A stretch of 64,000 bases of DNA, taken from Rhizobium sp. WSM4643. GTDB taxonomy: Bacteria > Pseudomonadota > Alphaproteobacteria > Rhizobiales > Rhizobiaceae. Positions 35,255 to 44,009 of the stretch are shown piece after piece. The notes under the pieces are model-generated. The model was not told the origin of the DNA. It made no database searches and saw only the letters and a list, made by a program, of their open reading frames with translations. Location of the stretch: assembly GCF_025152745.1 (NCBI RefSeq), contig NZ_CP104040.1, positions 4,121,501 to 4,185,500 on the forward strand, written 5' to 3'. The first letter of the stretch is position 1. Each line of letters opens with the position of its first letter. The position numbers were made by a program, and so were the translations under genes.

Positions 35255-36071
35255 CGGCAATGCTTCCGGGCGAGATGCGGTGCGGGTGGGTGAAGATCTC
35301 GAAATCCTCGCCGCGCACCAGCGCGACGAGCGTCATGCCGGCTTCTTCGGCTGTGCGGATGGCGAGAGCCGTCGGCGCCGATATGGCGATGAGCACCGGG
35401 CTGCCGAGGCTCGCCGCCTTCTGCACCATCTCGACGGAAAGCCGGCTGGTGACGACGACGGCGCCGTCCGCGCCTCTTTCACTGGCACGGATGATGGCGC
35501 CGCAGAGCTTGTCCAACGCATTGTGCCGGCCGACGTCTTCACGCACGGCAATCAGCCCGCTGCCGGGACGATAGAACCCGGCGCCATGTACCGCCCGCGT
35601 CTCGCGATGCAGCGGCTGTGCCTCGTTCAGAAGCGAAACGGCGCGGACGATATCCGCATGCGACAGCGCCAGCGGCGATGTCGAAACGTCAGCCACCGGC
35701 CGCACCGCCTGTTCGATCGATTCGATGCCGCAGAGCCCGCAGCCGACCGGCCCCGCCATGCTGCGGCGCCGGGCCCGCAGCCGATCGGCGACATCGTCGA
35801 CCAGGCTCACCTGCACATCGATCCCCTGCTCACCCTCGACGACCTCGATGCCCGATATCTCCGCCGGCCCGGCGATGATCCCTTCGGTCAGGCTGAATCC
35901 GACGGCAAAATCCTCGAGATCCGCGGGCGTTGCCATCATCACCGCATGCGAACTGCCGCCGTAGGAAAAGGCGATCGGCACCTCTTCCGGCACGATTCGC
36001 GAACCGGTCTGCAGGATGCCGTTGCGGCGGGTGGTTTCGGGGGCATGGGCAGTGACGGTGAATTTTACCAT
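35244..36071 (-). CDS. fdhD: FdhD, sulfur transferase for formate dehydrogenase
   Basis: A 275-residue protein that passes sulfur from a cysteine desulfurase to the molybdenum cofactor before insertion into FdsA. The redox CxxC is seen in CGLCGIESIEQAV (residues ~112-124), with VGRHNALDKLCGA and TSRLSVEMVQKAA further on. It follows fdsA after about 270 bases of palindromic repeats and overlaps fdsD. Ribosome site before ATG 36071 is weak. Confidence 0.93.
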   Translation of the reverse strand: MVKFTVTAHAPETTRRNGILQTGSRIVPEEVPIAFSYGGSSHAVMMATPADLEDFAVGFSLTEGIIAGPAEISGIEVVEGEQGIDVQVSLVDDVADRLRARRRSMAGPVGCGLCGIESIEQAVRPVADVSTSPLALSHADIVRAVSLLNEAQPLHRETRAVHGAGFYRPGSGLIAVREDVGRHNALDKLCGAIIRASERGADGAVVVTSRLSVEMVQKAASLGSPVLIAISAPTALAIRTAEEAGMTLVALVRGEDFEIFTHPHRISPGSIADVA

Positions 36072-36139
36072 GCAGCGCCAGGATGAAAGACACCCTCCTC
36101 CACAACTCGGCCTCTTGGGAAGACAACGTCAATCGCTTG

Positions 36140-36310
36140 CCCCCCCTTCTCCCCAGCGGGGAGAAGTGCCGAGCAAAGCGAGGCGATGAGGGGGGCGAGC
36201 GACGACAGGAGCGAGCGCACCGAGCGCAAGCGAGGGGCAACACCATTTGCCGCGCCGCTCCCCTCATCCGCCCTTCGGGCACCTTCTCCCCGCTGGGGAG
36301 AAGGGGGAGG
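36140..36310. repeat. REP-like palindromes between fdsA and fdhD
   Basis: CTTCTCCCC-AGC-GGGGAGAAG (36146-36166) and CTTCTCCCC-GCT-GGGGAGAAG (36283-36303) are two strong hairpins, joined by a GAGCGA-rich spacer and flanked by GATGAGGGG / CCCCTCATC copies. The same unit recurs at 39265-39405. Such elements may stabilise or attenuate the operon message. Confidence 0.75.
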
Positions 36311-36342
36311 CTCACCGACAATGCCACCCCGTCCCCGCATCG

Positions 36343-39222
36343 TCACTCCGCTGCCTCGAGCTTGCCGGCGATGCGGCGCGATTGCCGCGCCTGCTCGTCA
36401 TATTCCAGCTGCCATTCGCTCGGCCCGTTGGAGGGCGAGACCTGCACCGCCGTCACCTTGTATTCCGGGCAGTTCGTCGCCCAGTCGGAGAAATCGGTGG
36501 TGATGACATTCGCCTGCGTATTGGGATGATGGAAGGTCGTATAGACGACACCCGGCGCGACGCGATCGGTGATCAGCGCCCTGAGCGTCGTGTCGCCGGA
36601 GCGGCTGCCGAGCTTCACCCAGTCGCCGTCGCGAACGCCGCGCTGCTCGGCATCGTGCGGATGGATTTCCAGCCGGTCTTCCGCATGCCAGACGACATTC
36701 TCGGTCCGCCGCGTCTGCGCCCCGACATTGTACTGGCTGAGGATGCGGCCGGTTGTCAGCAGCAGCGGGAAGCGCGGACCGGTGCGCTCGTCGGTCGCCA
36801 CATATTCGGTGCGGATGAACTTGCCCTTGCCCCGCACGAAGCCATTGACATGCATGATCGGCGAGCCGAGCGGGTTCTTCTCGTTGCAGGGCCACTGCAC
36901 CGAGCCCATTTTGTCGAGATAGTCGTAGGAGACCATCGCAAAACTCGGCGTCGTCGCGGCGATCTCGTCCATGATCTCCGACGGATGGGTGTAATTCCAG
37001 TCGAGCCCCATCGCCTGAGCAAGCTTCTGCGTCACTTCCCAGTCGCCATAGCCGTTGCGCGGCGACATCACCTTGCGCACGCGATTGATGCGGCGCTCGG
37101 CATTGGTGAAGGTGCCGTCCTTCTCGAGGAAGGTCGAGCCCGGCAGGAAGACATGGGCGTAATTGGCGGTCTCATTGAGGAAGAGGTCCTGCACGACGAC
37201 GCATTCCATCGCCGCCAGCCCGGCCGCGACATGTTTGGTATCGGGATCGGACTGCAGAATGTCCTCGCCCTGAACGTAAAGCCCCTTGAACGAGCCGTCG
37301 ACCGCCGCATCCAGCATGTTCGGAATGCGCAAGCCCGGTTCATTGTTGAGCTTCACGCCCCAGAGCTTTTCGAAGATATCGCGCGTCGCATCGTCGGAAA
37401 TGTGCCGGTAGCCCGGCAGTTCGTGCGGGAAGGAACCCATGTCGCAAGAACCCTGGACGTTGTTCTGGCCACGCAGCGGATTCACGCCGACGCCAGGACG
37501 GCCGATATTGCCGGTCGCCATCGCCAGGTTGGCGATCGCCATGACCGTGGTCGAGCCCTGGCTGTGTTCGGTGACGCCGAGGCCGTAGTAGAGTGCGCCA
37601 TTGCCGCCCTTGGCATAGAGCCTTGCCGCACCGCGCAGATCCGCCGCCGGCACGCCGGTGAAGATTTCCGTCTCTTCGGGACTGTGCTGCGGTTCGGCGA
37701 CGAAGGCGGCCCAGTCCTCGAATTCCGACCAGTCGCAGCGCTCGCGGATGAACCTCTCGTCATAGAGCCCTTCGGTGACGATCACATGCGCCAGCGCCGT
37801 CATGACCGCGACATTGGTGCCCGGCTTCAGCGGCAGGTGGTAGGAAGCCTCGATATGCGGCGACCGGACGATGTCGGTGCGGCGCGGGTCGATGACGATG
37901 AGCTTGGCCCCTTGGCGCAGCCGCTTTTTCAGCCGCGAGGCGAAGACCGGATGGCCATCCGTCGGATTGGCGCCGATGATGACGACGACATCCGAATGTT
38001 CGATGCTGTCGAAATTCTGCGTGCCCGCCGACGTGCCGAACGTCTGGCCGAGACCGTAGCCGGTCGGCGAATGGCAGACGCGGGCGCATGTGTCGACGTT
38101 GTTGTTGCCGAAGCCGGCGCGGACCAGCTTCTGCACCAGGTAGGTTTCCTCATTGGTGCAGCGTGAGGAGGTGATGCCGCCGATCGCGTCGCGGCCATAT
38201 TGATACTGGATGCGGCGGAACTCCGACGCGACATGCGCGAAGGCCTCGTCCCAGCTCACCTCCCGCCAGGGATCGCTGACCTTTTCACGGATCATCGGGT
38301 TGAGGATGCGATCCTTGTGGGTGGAATAGCCGTAGGCAAAGCGACCCTTGACGCAGGAATGGCCGCGATTGGCCTGGCCCTCCTTCCACGGCACCATGCG
38401 CACCACTTCCTCGCCGCGCATCTCCGCCTTGAAGGAGCAGCCGACGCCGCAATAGGCGCAGGTGGTGACGGCCGAATGCTCCGGCTGGCCGATCTCTATC
38501 ACCGACTTCTCCGTCAGCGTCGCCGTCGGGCAGGCCTGAACGCAGGCGCCGCAGGAGACGCATTCGGAATCGATGAAATGCTCGTGCACGCCGGGCGAGA
38601 CGCGTGAGCCGAAGCCGCGTCCCTCTATCGTCAGCGCAAAGGTGCCCTGGACTTCCTCGCAGGCGCGCACGCAGAGCGAACAGACGATGCACTTGGAGGG
38701 ATCATAGGTGAAATAGGGATTGGATTCGTCCTTCGGCATCCATTTCAGATTGATATCGCCATTGCTGCGCGCCTTGACGTGATTGTCGCCCTCATAGCCG
38801 TAGCGTACGTCGCGCAGGCCGACGGCGCCCGCCATGTCCTGCAATTGGCAATCGCCATTGGCAGCGCAGGTGAGACAGTCGAGCGGATGGTCGGAAATAT
38901 AGAGTTCCATCACGCCGCGGCGGATATCCTTCAACCGCCCCGTCTGCGTGTGCACCACCATGTTCGCCGCCACCGGCGTCGTGCAGGAGGCCGGCGTTCC
39001 GGCCCGGCCCTCGATTTCGACGAGACAGAGGCGGCAGGAGCCGAAAGCGTCGACCATGTCGGTGGCGCAGAGCTTCGGCACCTCGATACCGGCCTCCATC
39101 GAGGCGCGCATGATGGAGGTGCCCTCCGGCACGCTGATCTGCTGTCCGTCGATGGTGAGCGTCACCATAGTTTCGGATTTCGAAGCGGGAGTGCCGTAGT
39201 CGATTTCATGGATGAGAGACAT
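36343..39222 (-). CDS. fdsA: NAD-dependent formate dehydrogenase alpha (catalytic) subunit
   Basis: A 959-residue molybdenum (bis-MGD) enzyme oxidising formate to CO2 in the cytosol. Domains in order: plant-type [2Fe-2S] ferredoxin (residues ~20-100; FGSCRLCLVEI), NuoG-like His-Cys cluster (CLTCAANGDCQLQ), two [4Fe-4S] motifs (CIVCSLCVRACEEV; CVSCGACVQACPTA), the [4Fe-4S] of the catalytic domain (CAYCGVGCSFKAE), then the molybdopterin domain with the Mo-ligand Cys in NVDTCARVCHSPTGYGLG. ATG 39222 follows GGAGGAG. The C-terminal cap is complete. Gene order fdsG-fdsB-fdsA-fdhD-fdsD. Elements of repeat DNA flank it on both sides. Confidence 0.95.
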   Translation of the reverse strand: MSLIHEIDYGTPASKSETMVTLTIDGQQISVPEGTSIMRASMEAGIEVPKLCATDMVDAFGSCRLCLVEIEGRAGTPASCTTPVAANMVVHTQTGRLKDIRRGVMELYISDHPLDCLTCAANGDCQLQDMAGAVGLRDVRYGYEGDNHVKARSNGDINLKWMPKDESNPYFTYDPSKCIVCSLCVRACEEVQGTFALTIEGRGFGSRVSPGVHEHFIDSECVSCGACVQACPTATLTEKSVIEIGQPEHSAVTTCAYCGVGCSFKAEMRGEEVVRMVPWKEGQANRGHSCVKGRFAYGYSTHKDRILNPMIREKVSDPWREVSWDEAFAHVASEFRRIQYQYGRDAIGGITSSRCTNEETYLVQKLVRAGFGNNNVDTCARVCHSPTGYGLGQTFGTSAGTQNFDSIEHSDVVVIIGANPTDGHPVFASRLKKRLRQGAKLIVIDPRRTDIVRSPHIEASYHLPLKPGTNVAVMTALAHVIVTEGLYDERFIRERCDWSEFEDWAAFVAEPQHSPEETEIFTGVPAADLRGAARLYAKGGNGALYYGLGVTEHSQGSTTVMAIANLAMATGNIGRPGVGVNPLRGQNNVQGSCDMGSFPHELPGYRHISDDATRDIFEKLWGVKLNNEPGLRIPNMLDAAVDGSFKGLYVQGEDILQSDPDTKHVAAGLAAMECVVVQDLFLNETANYAHVFLPGSTFLEKDGTFTNAERRINRVRKVMSPRNGYGDWEVTQKLAQAMGLDWNYTHPSEIMDEIAATTPSFAMVSYDYLDKMGSVQWPCNEKNPLGSPIMHVNGFVRGKGKFIRTEYVATDERTGPRFPLLLTTGRILSQYNVGAQTRRTENVVWHAEDRLEIHPHDAEQRGVRDGDWVKLGSRSGDTTLRALITDRVAPGVVYTTFHHPNTQANVITTDFSDWATNCPEYKVTAVQVSPSNGPSEWQLEYDEQARQSRRIAGKLEAAE

Positions 39223-39264
39223 GGATTGCTCCTCCGATAGATTTCCTTGTCGGCCGCCTCGGGG

Positions 39265-39405
39265 CGTGCCCCTCATCCGCCTGCCGGCACCTTCTCCCCG
39301 CAAACGGGGAGAAGGGAACACGCCGCAACCTCTCCGTTCCCCGCCACGTCTCGTATGGCACGTCCCCTCTCCCCGCAAGCGGGGAGAGGGTTAGGGTGAG
39401 GGGCA
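39265..39405. repeat. REP-like palindromes between fdsB and fdsA
   Basis: CTTCTCCCCGCAAACGGGGAGAAG (as arms 39291-39300 and 39305-39314) and CCTCTCCCC / GGGGAGAGG (39366-39389) form hairpins separated by about 50 bases, with GCCCCTCATCCGCC and GGTGAGGGGC at the outer ends. They are the same family as the repeats at 36140. Confidence 0.75.
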
Positions 39406-39423
39406 AAGTTTTAAAAAACCCCG

Positions 39424-40980
39424 TCATTCTGCCGCCTCCACCAGAGGTGCCGGCGAAAAATCCTCCGGGAAATGCGTCATGGCGCTCATCACCGGATAGG
39501 GCGTGAACCCACCGAGCGCGCAGAGCGAGCCGAACTTCATCGTGTTACAGAGATCGGCAAGCAGCGCCCGGTTCTTCTCCGGCTCGATGCCGTGCGCGAT
39601 CTTGTCGGCCGTCTCCACGCCGCGCGTCGAGCCGATGCGGCAGGGCGTGCACTTGCCGCAGCTTTCGACGGCGCAGAATTCCATCGCGAAACGCGCCTGT
39701 TTCAGCATATCGGCCGTGTCGTCGAAGACGACGATGCCAGCATGGCCGATCAGCCCGTCCTTGGCGGCGAAGGCTTCGTAATCGAACGGCGTGTCGAACA
39801 GCGCCCGCGGGAAATAGGCCCCGAGCGGTCCGCCGACCTGTACGGCTTTGACCGGTCGTCCCGTAGCCGTCCCCCCACCGATCCTGTCGACGATATCTCC
39901 GAGCGAAAGACCGAAGGCCGTCTCAAAGAGGCCGCCATATCTGACATTGCCGGCGATCTGCAGCGGGATGGTGCCGCGGGAGCGGCCCATGCCGAAATCC
40001 CGATAGAAGGCGGCGCCCTTATCCATGATCACGGGCACGGAGGCGAGCGAGATCACGTTGTTGATGACGGTCGGACAGTCGAACAGTCCCTTATGCGCTG
40101 GCAGCGGCGGCTTGGCGCGCACCACGCCGCGCTTGCCTTCGAGGCTGTTGAGCAAGGCGGTCTCCTCGCCGCAAACGTAGGCGCCGGCGCCGGTGCGCAC
40201 CTCGATATCGAAGGCGCGCCCCGAGCCGAGCACCGACAGGCCGAGTATGCCTGCCTGTCGCGCGATGCCGATGGCCTCGCTCATCGCCGCAATTGCGTGA
40301 GGATATTCCGAACGCGTATAGATGAAGCCCTTCGTGGCGCCGGTGGCGAGCCCCGCGATCACCATGCCTTCGATCAGCACGAAGGGATCGCCCTCCATGA
40401 TCATCCGGTCGGCGAACGTGCCGCTGTCGCCCTCATCGGCATTGCAGACGATATATTTGCGTTCGCCGGCGGCATCGAGAACGGTCTTCCACTTGATGCC
40501 GGTGGGAAAGCCGGCGCCGCCGCGTCCGCGCAGGCCGGAATCGGTGACCTCCTTGACGATATCGACCGGTGTCATCGAAACGGCGCGGCGAAGGCCGGCG
40601 AGACCGCCGTGAGCCTCGTAATCCACGAGCGAAAGCGGATCGGTGATGCCGCAGCGGGCGAAGGTCAGGCGGGTCTGTTCCTTGAGGAATGGGAGGTCGT
40701 CAACCTCCCCGAGACAGAGCCGATGCTCGTCTCCATCAGTCATCCCGGTATCGAACAGATCGGGCACGTCCTTCGCCTTCACCGGTCCATAGCCGATGCG
40801 CTTGCCGGCAACCTCGACTTCGACCAGCGGCTCCAGCCAGAACATTCCGCGCGAGCCGTTGCGCACGATCTCGGCATCGAAGCCGCGGGCGGCGATCTCC
40901 TGGGCAATCGCCTTTGCCACCTTTTCGGCCCCGAGCGCCAGCGCTGCGGCATCGCGCGGAACATATATCCTGACCGTCAT
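39424..40980 (-). CDS. fdsB: NAD-dependent formate dehydrogenase beta subunit
   Basis: A 518-residue flavoprotein passing electrons from FdsA to NAD+. An N-terminal thioredoxin-like part (residues ~1-120) precedes a NuoF-like domain: GLRGRGGAGFPTGIKWK (NAD/FMN site), CNADEGDSGTFADR, GAGAYVCGEETALLNSLEGK (residues ~257-276) and the [4Fe-4S] motif ESCGKCTPCRIG. Start ATG 40980 overlaps the fdsG stop by four bases. Confidence 0.95.
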   Translation of the reverse strand: MTVRIYVPRDAAALALGAEKVAKAIAQEIAARGFDAEIVRNGSRGMFWLEPLVEVEVAGKRIGYGPVKAKDVPDLFDTGMTDGDEHRLCLGEVDDLPFLKEQTRLTFARCGITDPLSLVDYEAHGGLAGLRRAVSMTPVDIVKEVTDSGLRGRGGAGFPTGIKWKTVLDAAGERKYIVCNADEGDSGTFADRMIMEGDPFVLIEGMVIAGLATGATKGFIYTRSEYPHAIAAMSEAIGIARQAGILGLSVLGSGRAFDIEVRTGAGAYVCGEETALLNSLEGKRGVVRAKPPLPAHKGLFDCPTVINNVISLASVPVIMDKGAAFYRDFGMGRSRGTIPLQIAGNVRYGGLFETAFGLSLGDIVDRIGGGTATGRPVKAVQVGGPLGAYFPRALFDTPFDYEAFAAKDGLIGHAGIVVFDDTADMLKQARFAMEFCAVESCGKCTPCRIGSTRGVETADKIAHGIEPEKNRALLADLCNTMKFGSLCALGGFTPYPVMSAMTHFPEDFSPAPLVEAAE

Positions 40981-41456
40981 CGGCGCGCCTCCGCGACGAG
41001 TTCCACCGCCGTCTGATCGTCGACCCGGCCATAGACCTCGCCGTCGAGCATCGCCGACGGCCCGCAGGCGCAGAGCCCGAGACAGTAGACCGGCTCCAGC
41101 GTCACGGCGCCGTCGAGCGTCGTCTGATGAAAATCGATGCCGAGCAGTGTCTTGACGCGCTCGGCCAGCGCATCGCCGCCCATCGACTGACAGGCTTCGG
41201 CGCGACAGAGCTTCAGCACGTGCCGGCCGGCGGGATGATCGCGATAATCGTGATAGAAGGTCACCACGCCATGCACCTCGGCACGGGAGAGGTTCAATTC
41301 CTCCGCGATGACGGGCATGGCTTCCTGCGGCACATAACCGAATTCTTGCTGAACTTCATGCAGAATGGGAAGCAGCGGCCCTTCGAGAAAGCGAAGATCG
41401 GCGACAATGGCTCGGGTGCGCGCTGCAATATCGCCTTCGGCGATATGAATGGTCAT
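40977..41456 (-). CDS. fdsG: NAD-dependent formate dehydrogenase gamma subunit
   Basis: A 159-residue NuoE-like subunit with a [2Fe-2S] cluster. The ligands are seen in CRAEACQSMGG (residues ~84-94) and CLGLCACGPSAMLDGEVY (residues ~125-142). N-terminal PILHEVQQEFGYVPQEAM is the family fold start. GGAGGG precedes ATG 41456. First gene of the fds operon; the LysR-type regulator lies 135 bases upstream. Confidence 0.95.
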   Translation of the reverse strand: MTIHIAEGDIAARTRAIVADLRFLEGPLLPILHEVQQEFGYVPQEAMPVIAEELNLSRAEVHGVVTFYHDYRDHPAGRHVLKLCRAEACQSMGGDALAERVKTLLGIDFHQTTLDGAVTLEPVYCLGLCACGPSAMLDGEVYGRVDDQTAVELVAEARR

Positions 41457-41562
41457 AAGGCAGCCCTCCCAGCGGCTTGCTCGTTGCGAAACAGCGGGGC
41501 TCCCCCGGCCGAGTGCTATTCCGCAACCACCATCTCAGGGAAGCAGCCGGCGATCAATAAAG

Positions 41563-41593
41563 CTATCTCGTTGCTTGATAGGTTTTTTCTATC
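41563..41593. promoter_or_regulatory. Possible LysR-regulator site upstream of fdsG
   Basis: GATAG-N7-CTATC (41577-41593) is a perfect inverted repeat with the T-N11-A layout of LysR boxes, and CTAT at 41563-41566 may add a second half-site. It overlaps the stop codon of the LysR gene and lies 107-136 bases before fdsG. Confidence 0.5.
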
Positions 41594-42485
41594 AAAGCTC
41601 TTCGTCTCGCACGAGTGCCCTCGCCTCGTACAGCAAGGCCGAGACAAGCGGCGTGAAGGGCTCACGATAAGGCGCAACAAGGCCGACCAGATGATGCGCC
41701 TCCGGCTCGACAATCGGGATCATGCGGATTTCCACTGGAAATCCGAAGGATTTTGCAACGTTGCGCGGCATGATGCTCGCCCAGCGTCCAGTCCTGACAT
41801 GCGAGAACAACACGATCATCGAATTGGATTCGAGCGTCGGATGCGCTGTGGCGCCCGCTTCCGTCAAGTGGCGGTTGATGATGCGGCGGTTCTGCATGTC
41901 GGCAGTCAATAGGCAAAGCCGAAGATCGCCGATCTCTCGCCAGGTCACGCTGTCGCGATCGGACAGCGGGCTGCCTGCAGCCGTGATCAGATTATAGCGC
42001 TCGGCATAGAGGGGAACGGTCGTGACGCGGCCGAGCGGCTCGTTTTCGAGATAGGTGATGCCGGCATCGATTTCGAGGTTTTCGAGCATGCTCAGCACCT
42101 GCAGCGAATTCCGCGAGACGATCGAGAAGGTCACGCCGGGATGCCGCTCCTGAAATGGCGTGGTGATGCGCGACAGCATGGCAAGCGCGGTCGGAATGGC
42201 GGCGAGGCGGATGTGGCCGGAAAGACCGCGGCGCGCAGCGCGCATCTCCTCGCGCATGGTGCGGGCATCGCCGACGATGCGTCGGGCCCATTCGAGCACG
42301 CGCTGCCCCTCAGGCGTCAGCCCCTGGAACCGCGAACCGCGCTGCACCAGCATGACGCCAAGCTGATCCTCGAGCTGCCGGATGGCAGCCGAAAGCGTCG
42401 GCTGCGAGATCCCGCACTCCTCCGCGGCGCGGCCAAAATGCTTTTCATTGGCAAGGGCGATGAAGAATTCCAGCTTGTCGATCAT
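41592..42485 (-). CDS. LysR-family regulator, probable formate dehydrogenase activator
   Basis: A 297-residue LysR-type protein: N-terminal winged helix (FFIALANEKHFGRAAEECGI, then SQPTLSAAIRQLEDQLG) and a C-terminal two-lobe effector domain (residues ~90-297; LRLCLLTADMQNRRIINRHL). GGAGACC precedes ATG 42485. It is upstream of fdsG in the same direction, a position often seen for the regulator of fds operons, so formate or molybdate-linked control is likely but inferred. Confidence 0.88.
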   Translation of the reverse strand: MIDKLEFFIALANEKHFGRAAEECGISQPTLSAAIRQLEDQLGVMLVQRGSRFQGLTPEGQRVLEWARRIVGDARTMREEMRAARRGLSGHIRLAAIPTALAMLSRITTPFQERHPGVTFSIVSRNSLQVLSMLENLEIDAGITYLENEPLGRVTTVPLYAERYNLITAAGSPLSDRDSVTWREIGDLRLCLLTADMQNRRIINRHLTEAGATAHPTLESNSMIVLFSHVRTGRWASIMPRNVAKSFGFPVEIRMIPIVEPEAHHLVGLVAPYREPFTPLVSALLYEARALVRDEEL

Positions 42486-42565
42486 CCGGTCTCCCGATCC
42501 GGCATGACATCATCCGGGTCAGTTCATCTTTGACACAGCAGCGGTGCTCCGCAAGGCCGGTCTCT

Positions 42566-42678
42566 AGATCAGGGTGATTTTAGGCCGATCGGCTTAAAAA
42601 GCTGAATCCTGATCTAATTCAAACAAATAGAGCATGATGTCGTCCGCAAACCGCGCACAGTTTTCGGTGTCAGGCTCT
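42566..42678. repeat. RIME-type repeat overlapping the arsR-like stop codon
   Basis: First palindrome AGATCAGG...ATTTTAGGCC / GGCTTAAAA...ATCCTGATCT (42566-42615); second AGAGCATGATG...TTTTCGG...GGCTCT (42629-42678). The end of the second palindrome supplies the last codons and the TGA of the ArsR-family gene. Confidence 0.75.
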
Positions 42679-43017
42679 AACTGTTTCTGCAGCCGGAAAA
42701 AGATCGAACAGCGATTCGAGGAAGCCAAGCACGTTGACATTGCCGATGCTGTAATAGACCAGCCGGCCCTGACGGCGCGTGTGGACCAGGCCTTCGAGCC
42801 TTAACCGCGCCAGTTGCTGCGAGACCATTGCCTGCTGCATGCCGAGGATATTTTCGATTTCACTCACCGTCCGCTCCTCGTTCGCCAGTATGCAGAGGAT
42901 CAGAAGTCGCGTCTGGTGCGCTAGCGCTTTCAGCAGATCGCTCGCCTCGTGGGCTTTTCCAGCGAGTTTGTGCAATTCCTGGCCGGTGATCCCCGGCTCG
43001 GGTTTGGGCAACGGCAT
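42670..43017 (-). CDS. ArsR-family regulator
   Basis: A 115-residue winged-helix repressor: ALAHQTRLLILCILANEERT, recognition helix EIENILGMQQAMVSQQLARL and wing HTRRQGRLVYYSIGN. Of the two Cys used by sulfide-sensing BigR/SqrR relatives only one is visible (LLILCILA), and the metal motif ELCVCDL is absent, so the signal is unknown. ATG 43017 (MPLPKPEPGITG) is preferred over 43116 because an operator-like palindrome would otherwise lie inside the gene. It follows an SDR gene in the same direction. Confidence 0.88.
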   Translation of the reverse strand: MPLPKPEPGITGQELHKLAGKAHEASDLLKALAHQTRLLILCILANEERTVSEIENILGMQQAMVSQQLARLRLEGLVHTRRQGRLVYYSIGNVNVLGFLESLFDLFPAAETVRA

Positions 43018-43065
43018 TCTGGATCTCGGAAGAGAGGCGATGAGGTAGATCAGCACAAATAGCAT

Positions 43066-43081
43066 ATTCGCAAATGCGAAT
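43066..43081. promoter_or_regulatory. Operator-like palindrome before the ArsR-type gene
   Basis: ATTCGC-AAAT-GCGAAT is a perfect 6-4-6 inverted repeat 49 bases upstream of ATG 43017. Arm length and spacing fit ArsR dimers; autoregulation is likely. Confidence 0.55.
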
Positions 43082-43121
43082 TGGTCAAAAGTGATGAAAT
43101 GCCAAAAAAGGTCCAAGCAAA

Positions 43122-43946
43122 TCAGCAGATAAGCTGACCGCCGTTGATCTCGATCACCTGTCCGGTGATGTAGCCCGAGAGCGAGGGAGCCGCCAGGAAC
43201 AGATAGGCGGGAGCGCAGTCCTCCGGCGTGCCGAGCCGCTGCAGGGGGATGGATTTTCTCGTCTGCTCAAGCTTTTCGCGGGAGGAATAGCGTTCATGGA
43301 AATCCGTCTCGATCGTTCCTGGCGACACGCAATTGACGCGGATTCCGTCCGGTGCGAGCTCACGGGCAAGCGCCTTGGAATAAGTCGCAACGAAGGCTTT
43401 CGAGGCCGAATAGATCGAAGAACCGGGGCTGCCGCCGGTCAGCGCCGAAATCGAAACCGTGTTGACGATGGCAGCGGCTTCAGCCGCCTTCAATGCCGGC
43501 AGCAGCGCCCGCGTCAGCGCCACCACCGATGTTTGGTTGAGCCGCACGACCGCCTCATATTCTGCGTCGGTGAGTGTGGCAGCGGGAAAACGGCCAAGCA
43601 TGGTGCCGGCATTGTTGACGAGCACATCGACCTTGTCGAAGAAGGCGAGAGCATCTTCAGCAAATTGCGCTGCCCCGCCGGCCGCGGAGAAATCGGCGTG
43701 CAGCAGCAGCGCCCGTCTTTCCGATTCAGCCGTCAGCAGGAAATCCGGCAGGTCGCGTCCCGGCTTTCGCCCGGTATGGACGATCACCCTCGCACCGCAG
43801 TCCAGGAACTGCCGGGCCACCTCAAGGCCGATGCCGCGACCGGCGCCGGTAACGACCACATTGCGATTTTCGAATAGTCTGGGATGGAACACGAAGCCGT
43901 CCTCCTCGCGGACAGTGCCGCCGGTTGCGTCATTCGCCCTTAACAT
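43122..43946 (-). CDS. Short-chain dehydrogenase/reductase
   Basis: A 274-residue classical SDR. The cofactor motif is VVVTGAGRGIGLEVA (residues ~30-44), NNAG occurs in VDVLVNNAGTML, and the catalytic Tyr/Lys pair in SIYSASKAFVATYSKAL. The loop CVSPGTIETDF and the C-terminal SGYITGQVIEINGG are typical of FabG-like oxidoreductases. An arginine after the cofactor Gly motif (HTGRKPGRD) suggests NADPH. Substrate cannot be told; the ArsR-type gene follows on the same strand. Confidence 0.85.
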   Translation of the reverse strand: MLRANDATGGTVREEDGFVFHPRLFENRNVVVTGAGRGIGLEVARQFLDCGARVIVHTGRKPGRDLPDFLLTAESERRALLLHADFSAAGGAAQFAEDALAFFDKVDVLVNNAGTMLGRFPAATLTDAEYEAVVRLNQTSVVALTRALLPALKAAEAAAIVNTVSISALTGGSPGSSIYSASKAFVATYSKALARELAPDGIRVNCVSPGTIETDFHERYSSREKLEQTRKSIPLQRLGTPEDCAPAYLFLAAPSLSGYITGQVIEINGGQLIC

Positions 43947-44009
43947 ATGAGCGCGCCGACCGAAAGAAAGGCGCGCATCGATCTTTCCGGCAAGGCTTCC
44001 GGCGGAAGA

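Noticed and set aside
36247..38166. 639-codon open frame antisense to fdsA
   Set aside because: Lies fully opposite a well-supported catalytic subunit; Arg/His-rich shadow translation without family features.
42670..43116. ArsR-type gene starting at 43116 with a hydrophobic N-terminal segment
   Set aside because: That extension contains the ATTCGC-N4-GCGAAT palindrome, which reads better as the operator upstream of ATG 43017.
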